From positions 33,372,047 to 33,436,046 of the forward strand of contig NC_049979.1 in the NCBI RefSeq assembly GCF_000003815.2: a stretch of DNA of 64,000 bases. The letters are read 5' to 3'. The stretch's first letter is position 1, and every line of letters starts with the position of its first letter. The position numbers and the translations under genes were made by a program. The stretch is from Branchiostoma floridae (lineage: Eukaryota; Chordata; Leptocardii; Amphioxiformes; Branchiostomatidae). A model generated the notes under the pieces. The model searched no databases. It saw nothing but the letters and a program-made list of their open reading frames with translations, and was not told the DNA's origin. Shown piece after piece: positions 9,656 through 20,414 of this stretch.

Positions 9656-11889
9656 CCTCATGGTGAAGCTATGATATGTTCCAAAGTTTCTAATCATTTT
9701 GTTTGTCTAGTCTCCAAACATTGACGTAATGAAACAGTCCCAGGGAACATCACTCTCGGCACGACAGAATTCCTCAGAACCAACCGGCGTCATCGTAAAC
9801 GTTTCTTACCAAAACGTCAGCAGGTATAGCTATAAGACCTCCATTCTCTGCAGGCCTCCAAAACACTGATAGACAGTAAAAACCGCGGAGAGGTAACATA
9901 GCCTAATCCCCTTAATTACGATACGCTTCGTGTCCTGTACCACAAAACACACCTGGAGCCAGACGCCAATAAATCAGAAAATATGTCACATTAAGTCAGT
10001 GGTGACATTTTGCTCGCCGACCATTTTGAGCCAGTAGAGAGGCCAATGAGCCGAAAAGGTTGAAGTACGCTGAGCTTCTGGTGGAAAGCCAGAGAAGGGG
10101 AGAGGGGATGTGATTCGGGGGGAGGGGGTGGTTGGGCTTAAAGGACACGTGGACACTACTCGGGGTGATGATCAACCTCGGCTGGGGCGCCCGTGTGAGG
10201 TTGTATGGCGATTAAAGCCCCGGAACACCCAGTGACCCCGGGGTCATTACTGACGGTGTGTCCTTGACGCACTAGAGACTCGAATTCTGTAGAATAAGCG
10301 TGCCAGGTACTGATAAATTCAGAACTAAAAAAAATGCCAACTTATACCTCCTTTTCTTCGGATGCCAACTTTTGACTGACTGTGTCGGCCGTCCTAGTTG
10401 TGAATCAACAGAATATATGGGCACCAAAAACATGTAAATTCATGTCTGCGAGAAATGACATCTGACTGACGAGATCTGTAGCACCATCAAAGCATCTTAT
10501 ATCAAGGCCATCTTTTTAGACTAAAGATGTCCGTTGGTGTGATGATCTACATTCCTCAGTTGAAATCTGTCCTCGTCGAACGGGGGGGCTTACTTTATGA
10601 AAAAAAGTTTGAAGGCTAAAACACTTGAAAAACTCATGGGCCGGAATTTGTACGTTCACGAAAAAAAACAAACCACCAGTAGGAGGTATAGGAAAACGCG
10701 GAGAGAACAAGATGACTGTAAAATTCTGTTATAAACAACCTAAATTAATCCTACGACAGAAAATATTACCCTACCAGACGACAACCATACCACAGCAATA
10801 TTCAGTTTTCCCAGAAATATCATTAATTGAGAAAAAAATTTCTCACACAGTTATAAACTTATGAGTAGATAATCACATCTCTCAGTGAAGTACATCCTTT
10901 GAGATTGATCACGGATTCCTCAACTTCTGGGCTCTTTCTGACGGTGCTATTAAACACTTTGTACTTTGTGGATCCTTTCTTTGTAACTATAAAAAAATTA
11001 TAAGAAAATGATTTCATGGTCCAAATTGAACATTTTGCACCTTTATGTAGAACATAGCTTTAATTGCCTTTTCGTTACCGTTACTTGTGGTCATCATATC
11101 TTGTCGCTCCAACTTGTGGTGACGGTGAGTGACGATGTGCGCTCTTCGAAAATATGGTCCTTAATCGACGTTGCAATTGTGTAATATAGTCCGTTTATGT
11201 GTCGACGTACATTTCTCAATTTAATTCTGTTTTTGTTCGATAGTGGCGCTAGCATAAGATGTTTTGATTTAAGAGCGTCGTCATCTTGTCTTTAACTATT
11301 TTTGTTTACTTTATTCTGAAAAAAAGTAAGAGTGAGAATAACACCATAACGCAAAAAGACCCAATGGCCTAAGATTTTCGGTTAAAGATCAAACTAAAGA
11401 GCCATGCCATGAAAAACTTGACAGATGGTATTCTGACCTAGTTGAATAGCAGCCATAAGGAAGACAAATAAATACTTCAAATAGATTGTCACAAAGGTTT
11501 GAAATGGTAACAAACACCAACGGGTGGGGAAACCAGACTACTATACTAAGTGTATTTGGGGGGTTGGGGTGTTAGGGCGCCCGATTCTTATCATTTCCTT
11601 CAGAGATGATTTCGAAGTAGACTTGAGTGTGCATGCATAGCATTATTGTTTCTGGCTTCGTGTTAAATGTTACCCCCTCTAATTTTGCCCGTATCACGCA
11701 AGGTATATAAATTACATTACAGAAATAGAACACTGAATGTGAAGGTAACAAAACTTTCTGAACGGACTGTTCACCTTATGAGCCAGGTCAGTACAAACGC
11801 TACTCAAGGTATACAAACTTACTAAGCGACGTAATGCCTTTCGAAGTGATGTGTTTTGCTTGACATAGAAAAAGTAAAGTATAGAAGAG
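9656..11889 (+). repeat. Array unit U3 (short form)
   Basis: Landmarks are GTGAAGCTATGATATGTTCC (~9663), CCAGACGCCAATAAATCAG (9959), GACCCCGGGGTCATTAC (~10236), a LINE-like 3' end (~11340-11478), the CCAACGGGT block (~11518) and TATACAAACTTACTAAGCG (~11810). The LINE 3' end joins the CCAACGGGT block almost directly, so the exon module is deleted. U4 has the same junction. Positions 10510-10860 carry a segment shared only with U4 (13640-13900). Confidence 0.7.
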
Positions 11890-12780
11890 AAGCAATTTAG
11901 GGTGAAGCTATGATATGTTCTAGAGGTTCAAATTTTTTGACTGAACATCACAAATTGAAGAACAAGGTCGTAGTTGAATTCTGTACACTGAAAAAGGATA
12001 GTATGAACATGTTAAAACTAGCTAATATACATGTTGAGGAATGTTACAAATATCTGTTTGTTTGGAACAATTTTAAGGACAGGTACGTGTTTACATCCTC
12101 CGCTGTCTGCTATTTATATTTTCAAATTTTACAGATGGACACTGGTCATTCTGTGGGAAGCTGGCAGACATAACTTTCTGTACTTGGCAGGGACGTGTAA
12201 ATTGACCTCTTACTAGCACAGTGCCTAGATAACAAAATACCATGTAAACACAAATAGTAAATCTACTTTGCAACTTACTTTGACAAACACATAGAGATAA
12301 TATATCTGATGTAACATGTTTGGTTTGAACAGAATGCAACAAACAAAAACTTGTCGCGAAACTGACTCTATTTCTTCATGTTACCTCTTTTTTTGTAATA
12401 CTTGGTGTATGCCCGATCCTTATTATTTCCTTCAGACTTGATTTCGGAGTAGCTATGAGTATACATGGATAATACATTTCTCCTATGATTTTGTTCTGCC
12501 TGGTATTAAATTTTACTCCCTCTAATTTTTTGCCCGTATCACCCAATGTATATACATTATATTAGAGAAAAAGAACACTGAATGTGAAGTAAGCAAAACA
12601 ATGCTGACTTTCTGGACGGACTGTTCACCTTGTAAATTAATGTAAGTCAGGTCGGCGCTGACATAAACGCAGTGAAGTGTGCTATTTAAGGTATACAAAC
12701 TTACTAAGCGACGTAACGCCTGCTAAAGAGATGTGTTTAGCTGTAGATACAAAAAATTGACAATTTGGAACAAGTGCACC
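11890..12780 (+). repeat. Array unit U3b (partial unit)
   Basis: It begins with the same GTGAAGCTATGATATGTTC block (~11901) but jumps directly into the exon module (11930), then the GATCCTTATTATTTCC block (~12416) and TATACAAACTTACTAAGCG (~12693). It lacks the LINE remnant and most of the unit, as if unequal exchange between units deleted about 2 kb. Confidence 0.65.
11926..12240 (+). pseudogene. Split exon module, best-preserved copy (U3b)
   Basis: The upstream exon reads LTEHHKLKNKVVVEFCTLKK, then MLKLANIHVEECYKYLF and VWNNFKD, to a donor (AAGGACAG/GTACGTG) at ~12083. The short intron (~50 bp) ends in ATTTTACAG at ~12134. The next exon reads WTLVILWEAGRHNFLYLAG in phase after splicing (the split codon gives Arg). 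The module is unrecognised, but donor, acceptor and phase are consistent with a real former gene. The rest of the last exon is disrupted downstream. Confidence 0.5.
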
Positions 12781-14415
12781 TCATGGTGAAACTTTGATAT
12801 GTTCCAAAGTTTCTAATCATTCTTATTTGTCTAGTCTCCAAACACTGACGTAATAAAAAAAGTCCCAAGGAACATCACTCTCGGCACGACAGAATTCCTC
12901 AGAACCAACCGGCGCCATCGTAAACGTTCCTTACCAAAACGTCAGCAGCTATAGCTATAAACTTTCATTCTCTGCAGACCTCTAGAACACTGTTAGTAAA
13001 AACCGGGGAGCGGTAATGTAGCCTGATCCCCCTAATTACGATACGCTTCGTGTCCTGTACCACAAAACACACCTGGAGCCAGACGCCAATAAATCAGAAA
13101 AGTTGTCACATTAAGTCAGTGGTGACATTTTGCTCGCCGACCACTTTGAGCCAGTAGAGAGGCCAATGAGCGGAAAAGTCAAAATTATACTGAGCTCGTG
13201 GTGAAAAACCAGAGGAGGGGAGAGGGGATGAAGTGGAGGGGGGGAATTGGACACGTGGACACTACTCGGGGTATTGATCAACATCGGCTAGGTCGCCCGT
13301 GTGAGGCTGTCTGGTGATTAATTACCCGAAACACCCAGTGACCCCGGGGTTATCACTGACGATATGTCCTTGACGCACTAGAGACTCGAATTCTATAGAA
13401 TAACCATGCCAGGTACTGATAAATTCAAAACTGGAAAAGGAAAACTTGTACCTTCTTTTCTTCGGATGCCAACTTTTGACTGATTTATCTGTGTCGGCCG
13501 TCCTAGTAGTAAATCAATAGAATATATGGACACCAAAAACATGTAAATTGCTGTCTACGAGAATTGAAATCTGACGAGATCTGCAGCACCATCAAAGCAT
13601 CACATATTAGACCTGACCCTTTAGAATAAGGATGTCCGTTGATGTGATGATCTACACTCTTCAGTTTAATTTTGTCCTCGTCGAACGGTGGTGCTTACTT
13701 TATGAAAAAAAGTTTGAAGGCTAAAACACTTGAAAGACTTAGTGGCCGGAATTTTTACGTTCACGAAAAAAATGGCCAAAAGTATGAGGTAAAGCAGAAC
13801 GCGGGGAGAACAAGATGACTGTAAAATTCTGTTATAAAACAACCTAATTAATCCTACGACAGAAAATATTACCCTACCGGACGACAAACATACCACACTT
13901 TTTACGATTTTACGTTAAAGAACAAACTAAAGAGCCATGCCATGAAAAACGTGACAGATGACATTCTGACCTAGCTGAATAGCAGCCATAAGGAGGACAA
14001 ATAAATGCTTCAAATAGATTGTCACAAAGGTTTGAAATGGTAACAAACACCAACGGGTGGGGAAACCAGACTACTATACTAAGTGTATTTGGGGTGTTAG
14101 GGCGCCCGATTCTTATCATTTCCTTCAGAGATGATTTCGAAGTAGACTTGAGTATGCATGCATAGTATTATTGTTTCTGGCTTCGTGTTACTCCCTCTTA
14201 TTTTGCCCGTATCACGCAAGGTATATAAATTACATTACAGAAATAGAACACTGAATGTGAAGGTAACAAAACTTTCTGGACGGACTGTTCACCTTGTGAG
14301 CCAGGTCAGTGCAGACGCTACTTAAGGTAAACAAAATTACTAAGGGACGTAACGCCTTTTGAAGTGATGTGTTTTGCTTAAGATACAAAAAGGAAAGTAT
14401 AGAAGAGAAGCACTT
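12781..14415 (+). repeat. Array unit U4 (short form, shared deletion with U3)
   Basis: The order is as in U3: the opening block ~12784, CCAGACGCCAATAAATCAG at 13079, CCCCGGGGTTATCAC ~13342, the U3/U4-specific segment 13640-13900, the LINE-like 3' end ~13905-14008 (AATAAATGCTTCAAATAG), the CCAACGGGT block ~14050, and the closing ACTTAAGGTAAACAAAATTA block ~14320. U3 and U4 share the junction deleting the exon module, so one was copied from the other after the deletion. Confidence 0.7.
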
Positions 14416-15130
14416 CAGGGTGAAGCTATGACATGTTCTAAAGGTTCTTAGCAAAATGTTTACAGATGAAGCTATAAGGCATCCATTTCTCTCAGATATC
14501 CAGATTACTGTTAGCAAAGCACGAGATCTAGCTTATTACGATATACTTCATATCCTGCACCACAAAGGACTCAAATAAAAACACCACCAAAGCAAACCTG
14601 GAAACAGGCGCCAATAAATAAATAAATAAATAAAAAGTGTCACATTGAGTCAGCGGTGACATTTTGCTCACCGAAAACCGTGGAGCCATAAGAGAGACCA
14701 ACGAGCGTAATACCCCCTTTCCACTAGGGCGGCGATCTCGCCGCGCTCTCTCTGCGACCTAAAATTTGACAGATCTCTCAACGAATTGTTAAGTAAAAAA
14801 ACGAACCTTTATACGCTTTTTGTGTTTTCTTGTCTTTTCAGTGTCACTTTTACATTTTGTATGATGTATCCAGTATGAAATCGAAGTTTACACATAGTCG
14901 TTTTAGGTCGCAGTGAGAGCGTAGCGCGATCGCCGTCTAGTGGAAAGGGGGCCTAAAGGGGCTTAGTACGCTAAACGTGTAGTAGATAGCTAGAGGAGGG
15001 GATGTGGTTTGTGGGGACGAGTTTTTGAAGCCACTTGGACAAAAGTCGGAGATTTGATCAACAAATAGAACATGGGGAATCTATTCAGTTCACTGCGTCG
15101 TAGCATTCGTCAGTTACGGGCTGTGAGCAC
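14416..15130 (+). repeat. Array unit U5 (diverged, partial, with MITE)
   Basis: It opens with GGTGAAGCTATGACATGTTC (~14419) and keeps the CGCCAATAAATAAATAAATA block (~14609, with a short AAAT microsatellite) and the NLFS block at ~15075. It lacks the LINE remnant and the exon module, so it is the truncated last unit. A 243-bp MITE interrupts it at 14711. Confidence 0.65.
14711..14953. mobile_element. Harbinger-like MITE (243 bp) with TAA target duplication
   Basis: The ends are inverted repeats of about 45-50 bp: CCCCCTTTCCACTAG... at the left and ...CTAGTGGAAAGGGGG at the right, followed inward by GGCGATC and GCGACCTAAAA in opposite orientation. TAA lies on both sides (14708-14710 and 14954-14956). 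Removing the element and one TAA restores the unit sequence seen in U1, U4 and V1 (CCAATGAGCGG...AAGTACGCTGAG). A three-base TWA duplication is typical of PIF/Harbinger. It has no coding capacity. Confidence 0.85.
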
Positions 15131-15311
15131 TGTCGCCTCAAATGATAAGATACAACCATGGATACAAAACAGCTTATTCCTCAGTGAAACCAACCTGTTG
15201 TTTAGTCACAAACTGGCAACTTATTATTTCCTTACCCTTTTGTTATGTATTAAAGGACAGGTAACAAACGGCAGCATTTATTACAAGCTTGATCCTTTTT
15301 CTATGAAATGA
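15072..15311 (+). CDS. Possible small ORF, 79 aa, MGNLFS start
   Basis: This ATG opens the only copy of the NLFS block with an in-frame start: MGNLFSSLRRSIRQL, then a hydrophobic stretch near the C-terminus (LATYYFLTLLLCIKG). M-G-x-x-x-S fits the N-myristoylation pattern. Paralogous blocks have CTT or CTG at the ATG position, so the start was either gained here or lost elsewhere. No known family is recognised. It may be the first exon of a dead gene, or chance. Confidence 0.25.
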   Translation: MGNLFSSLRRSIRQLRAVSTVASNDKIQPWIQNSLFLSETNLLFSHKLATYYFLTLLLCIKGQVTNGSIYYKLDPFSMK

Positions 15312-15988
15312 TTGACATTATTGGCTACATAGCTATGTTTGGATGTCCCTAAAGACATTCAAAATGTGGGCAGCTTTTCTACACCAGGTCAAATAGAAAG
15401 CTTAGAAAGCATCGAACAATGGTAACGTTAGTTACAGTCATTTCAGAACAAAATTTTGGTAAGCACTATGGGATACTAATGTCAGTCAACAACCCTTGCT
15501 TGCCTCTTTAGAAAGACAGAAAAACTGTACAGCGTCACAAAAACGGTCATTTCTAGTCTTATACGTAGATTATATAACCGTTGAAATCTTCGTACTCTTG
15601 GTGGTAACGTTTGTCACCGAATTTGGAGAAAGGCATAAACCACCTCACACAGCCTCAACATCAGGGACAGTAGTGATCTGATGTGATCAGGCAAAGGGTC
15701 TGGGGAGCTGGGGAACTATCATTCTGTAAACTGAATCTTTAAAAGTTTGCTACTATATAAATTACTATGTTAATTCTTCGTTTCTTCTCAGGAGACAGGC
15801 ATTTGTTAGGGCGTAAAATCCCAACCGTGGCTATGATAATAATCCAAGCTATCAACCAATATGAATGTTGTGGTCTTTTCTGAAACATTATAGTCAGTTC
15901 AATTCAGTTCAGGGGGGGGGGGGAGTGGAAAAACGAAGGAACAAGCGATTTTGACTAACATTATATGCGTAAAATGTCGCAAAGGCAG
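15131..15988. other. Unassigned sequence between unit array and satellite A
   Basis: No gene is recognised. A 12-base G run sits at 15912-15923. A short open frame at 15496-15681 has no recognisable motif and no paralogue in the window. Confidence 0.4.
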
Positions 15989-16162
15989 GCGAGAGTATTT
16001 TTTATATTTAAATGAGAACGAGCCTATTACAAACACTTAGTTTCCGAGGAAAAAAACAAAGGATTCTATCCAAACATTAACTTTTAATATTACTGACAAG
16101 GTATTTACTATTACACAGTTTCCCAGAAAAACACAGGATATTTTTTAACCCTATTCAGACCT

Positions 16163-16785
16163 GGCTTTGTGGGTCATCTTTGTCGGCTTTTTAGGCCTCC
16201 ACTTCTGTGCTCTAACTCTTGAACGACGTGTCGTATGGCCACCCAATTTTAGGAAATGATATAGACATGATATCAAAAAACAATAAGACTTTTGACGTTA
16301 CGATGACGTAATATGACATAATTATGACGTAATCAATTAGATTGTATTGGCCGCACCCATGAAAAAGGCTATTCTCGGAAAACTTCAAGTTTTGCTATAA
16401 CAATGTAACAGAAGGTGCAGATAACAAAGTGATAAGGTTTGATACGATCTCTGTTGCAAATAGAAACATCACTGATGTCAAAATGACGTCATAAAATGAC
16501 GTCATGCACATTTAAGATACCAGTTTGGCTCCGCCATATTGCATCCACCATCTTGAATTTTAGAAAAATGCTTTTTTTTGCAACAAATGATCACAAAAGG
16601 CAGTCGAAATGGACTAAATATATTCATTTAGATAGTTTTTGATGAAAAAATACCTGATAGTTACAAATTCTAAGGGATTAAAAGCTGATTACTATTGATC
16701 TGGCCATACCGTCCGCAGTCTTGGATTTAAGCTGGTGACGTCATAAAATTAGCATAATTTATGCATATCTAATTATGAAAGATAT
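16163..16785. mobile_element. Dispersed element interrupting satellite A
   Basis: Non-satellite sequence of ~620 bp lies between two monomers. It contains three TGACGTCA palindromes (16484, 16497, 16736), repeated 'GACGTAAT' variants near 16305-16335, and two 'ccaccatcttg/gccatattg' phrases. There is no ORF. It looks like a non-autonomous dispersed repeat. TGACGTCA also equals the CRE consensus, but no promoter role can be inferred here. Confidence 0.4.
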
Positions 16786-16986
16786 TCTGAACCTTACACA
16801 TATCTTAAGACACGGCTTTTACAAAAACACAGGTACGGAGAAAAAAAACAGGATTTTCGTCAAAACGTACACTTTACATCTTACGGACACAGATATTTAA
16901 AACACACAACGTGGAAAAGACCAGGATTTCTAAAAACATTGCACTTTACATCTTATAAACACGGCTTTCCAAAATACACAGGCTGA

Positions 16987-17390
16987 AAATTTCTGAACGA
17001 AACACCCGCAACTCACACAAACTGAATATGCCATTGTGTCGAACAGCCCGTTATAAGAACTCATCTATCCCATTCATGGTTGGACTCTTAAACTCATAAT
17101 GGGTTCTTGATACCGATTTTCTACATGGTCACCGCTCCATATTGGTTTCGTGATTAGATATGTGTTCTGGAGCTTACCTGTTACTGATTCTTCTTTTAAT
17201 GGTTACATTTAACAGATAACCGCACGACGTACCTGATATCTAAATGAAAAGGTTTACGAATATTTAAATGGCACAATTGTTTTTTAGTGTAAAAAAAAGT
17301 GGAGATACAGATTGTGATGTCCAGCGCAATTCAAGATGTTTCCAATTGGACACTTTGCTAGTCTGTACATGTTGAATAAACTTGTCAAGG
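16987..17390. other. Non-satellite interruption of satellite A
   Basis: About 400 bp without monomer anchors lies between a monomer ending near 16985 and one resuming near 17392. No terminal repeats, ORF or RNA gene are recognised. Confidence 0.4.
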
Positions 17391-18099
17391 CTCCGTGAAA
17401 AAACAGAGAATTTATCCAAACATTACATTTTGAATTTTCAAGTCAAGGATATTACAGACACACAGATTCCGAGAGAAAAAATGGATTCTTTGCCAAACAT
17501 TAACCTTAACATATTGCAAACATGAATTTTACAAACACGCAGGCTCAGAGAGAGAAAAACATGAAGATTTTATCCAAACAATGCAGTTTATAATCTTGCA
17601 GATACGGCTATTAAAAACACACATTTTCTATAAAAAAAACACGGGTAATTCCATCAAATATTACTATTTACAGGTTCCGAAAAATGAGGATTTTCAAACA
17701 TGGCTTTTGCAAACTTATTTTTTCCGAGACAAAAAAAAACAGAGGATTTTTTCCAAACCTTTCACTTTTAATCTTGCAGGCTTGGCTTTTACAAACACAA
17801 GGTTCTAAGGAAAAAAAAACAGATGATTTTCTCCAAACCTTACACTTTACATGTTACAGAAAATGCCTTTACTAGCACACGGGTTCCGAAAAAAACAAAC
17901 TTTTTGCCCAAACCTATAATTTTATATCTTACAGACATGGCCATTACCAATACCCAGTTTTTGAGAAAAAAGAGGATTTTTTTTCCAATCCTTACACTTT
18001 ACATCTTACAGACACGGCACGAGAAAAGAGATTGCATGTCTCCGAGGTAAATAAAACGGAGTTGTTGTTTTTTTTCCAAACCTTTCACTTCACATCTTA

Positions 18100-18693
18100 A
18101 GCCCCCTTCACACGAGAGCACGAATGAGCCGGAATGCCGTCCGAATGAATTTTTTTTTCTATTCGTCGTAATTCCTCGCAATTCGTACTGTATTCTAAAC
18201 ATTCTTACTGCATTCGAGATATTCGTCCCAGTTCTTTTGGCTGGCTCGAAAGTTTTTGACATGTTAAAAACTGTCGAGGTGCATTCGAAGTGGAGAAATA
18301 TCGAATGGCATTCGTAGTGGATTCTTAGTGTATTCTAACTATTCTGACTGCAGTCTGACCGCATTCTACGGCATTCTAACATTATTCGAAACATTCTTAT
18401 CTCATTCGATGGAGAACCGAAACGGCAAGACATCTCGAATCCTGCCAGAATGTGGCCGATAGAATATTTCGAATGTCGTAAGAATGTCTAGAATGCACTA
18501 CGAATTCACAGGAATAGACAAGAATTTTCATTCTGACGGCATTCCGGCTCATTCCTTCTCGTGTGAAGGGGATTTACGGCCCATTTGGAATTCCCACCCG
18601 AATGGCCCCGAATGTGACACGAAGTTTGCAAATACTTCATTCCGGCTGATTCGGCTTGATTCCTGCTAATTCGATTTCCGTGTGAAGGCCCTG
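18100..18693. mobile_element. Harbinger-like MITE(s) inserted in a satellite monomer at TTA
   Basis: The satellite anchor CATCTTACAGACA is split. CATCTTA ends at 18099, then AGCCCCCTTCACACGAG starts. At the far end CGTGTGAAGGCCCTG is followed by TTACAGACA (TTA at 18694-18696), so TTA is duplicated. A second outward end, TCTCGTGTGAAGGGGA, lies at ~18558-18573, followed by another TTA. It matches the left end over ~45 bp in inverted orientation, so the insert is probably two nested or adjacent elements (474 bp plus ~120 bp). The interior is packed with ATTCG/ATTCT motifs. Non-coding. Confidence 0.82.
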
Positions 18694-19044
18694 TTACAGA
18701 CATAGCTATCACAAACACTCCGGCTCCGAGAGAAAAAAAAAACGATAATTTTCTTCAAAACTTATACTTTATATCTTACATACACGGCTTTTTCTTAACA
18801 CAAAGGCTCAGAGAAAAAAAAACACAAGGTTTTTTTTCCAAATCTTACACTTTTGAGCTACGGCTTTTACATACACACAGGTTTTGAAAAAGAAAAGAAA
18901 AAAACGAATATTTTCTCCAAACCTTTCATTTCACATCTTACAAACACGTATATTACAGACATGGCTTTTGCAAAAAAACAAGTTTCCGGGAAGGAAAACA
19001 GGATTTTCTCCAAACCTTACAGTCGCAAATAACCACAGGTTCAA

Positions 19045-19172
19045 ACGCGCGTTCTATTTGAAATACGTAATAGAACATCATCGAACATGTTACGAATACA
19101 GCTGGACAAGAGGACACGCGCCGGAACTCGAACACAAATCGAGCGTGCCCAGGCCATCTGAACTCAACCGAG
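19045..19172 (-). repeat. Possible tRNA-derived SINE fragment in satellite A
   Basis: About 130 bp of non-satellite DNA. On the minus strand it contains TTGAGTTCAGATGG followed ~25 bp later by GTTCGAGTTCC, resembling Pol III A- and B-box spacing in tRNA-like sequence. The B-box match is imperfect and no cloverleaf was confirmed. Confidence 0.25.
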
Positions 19173-20120
19173 AAACCTTACATTTCACATCTAACAGACA
19201 CGGATATAACAAACACATAGGTTTACAGTAGAAAAAAAAAAGGATTTTCTTCAAACTTTACACTTTATATTTGACAGACACGGCTATTACAAACACACAG
19301 GGCCAGATTTTTTTAAAAAATGGATGATTTTCTCCAAACCTTACACTTTAAATCTTACAGACACGGCGTTTACAAACACACAGGTTCCGAGATAATAAAA
19401 AAGAATTTCCCCAAACCTTGCACTTTACATCTTACATACTCGGCAATTACAAATACACAGGTCCAGAGGAAAAAATATGATTTGCTCCAAACCTTTCATT
19501 TTCAATCTTACGGACATGAATATTACAAACGCACAGGTCTCGATAGAAAAAAAGGGGATTTTCTCCAAATCCTGCATTTTACATCTTACAGACAAGGCTA
19601 TTACAATTACACATGTTCCGAGAAAAAAATTGGAATTTCTCAAAACCTTGTAGTCTAAAACTTACAAAATCTGCTATTACAGACACACAGGTATCGACAG
19701 AAAAAAATGATAGGTTTTCTCCAAACCTTGCACTATACATCTAACAGACACTGCTTTTACAAACACCCTGGTTCAGAGAAAAAAGATTCTCTCCAAACCT
19801 TGTCTTTTAAATCGTACAGACATGGTCATTACGAAGTCTCAGGTTTCCAAAATAAGGAAGATTTTCTCCAAACCTTATATTTCATATCTAATTACAAACA
19901 CGTATATTACAAACACAAACAAAAAATCAAGGTGGTGGATATAATATGGCGGAGCCCAATGGCGGCCAACAAAGGACGTGCGTCGCATGAGCTCTGTCTG
20001 TAGGTAAACTTCAGAGCGGTTACTAGTATTGTAGAGTGATTAATACAACTGATTTAGACTGTTTTCTTATAGACTACCTATACGCTATACTTTGGAATCG
20101 TTCATTTGTGTCATATCAAC

Positions 20121-20414
20121 ATGGGACAAGAGAAAAACGCCGAGGAGTGTACGGAGCCGATGCCGGAGCCAGAACCCAAGACAAAGAAGTACAGGACCAG
20201 GTCAGGAAACGCCAAGACGAAGCCGTGGAACACACCTACCAAAAATAGTCAGGAGTTCGAGCAATTCACAGACGACCACACGGACGCCTCCAAAACTAAG
20301 GTATGCAGTCTCAAACTTCGTACAGCACCAGAACGCATACCTATGTGGATAGATGCCAACAAAGCCTATTTCAATGAATCGCGTGAAAGTGAAACTGGGT
20401 ACAAGTTTACTTGA
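20121..20414 (+). pseudogene. Unknown transposon ORF, N-terminal piece
   Basis: It opens MGQEKNAEECTEPMPEPEPK in a good ATG context (caacATGG) and continues with charged sequence to VCSLKLRTAPERIPMWIDAN and KAYFNESRESETGYKF, stopping at 20412-20414. It is rich in Glu, Lys and Pro. No catalytic domain is recognised. It may be the 5' half of the ORF whose 3' half lies at 21903-22769, with the LINE inserted between. The alternative is an independent ORF1. A possible splice donor (CTAAG/GTATGC) lies at ~20300. Confidence 0.35.

Noticed and set aside
11890-12780. tRNA or other structured RNA genes across the window
   Set aside because: No convincing cloverleaf or rRNA/snRNA sequence was seen anywhere; only a weak tRNA-like SINE fragment near 19.1 kb.
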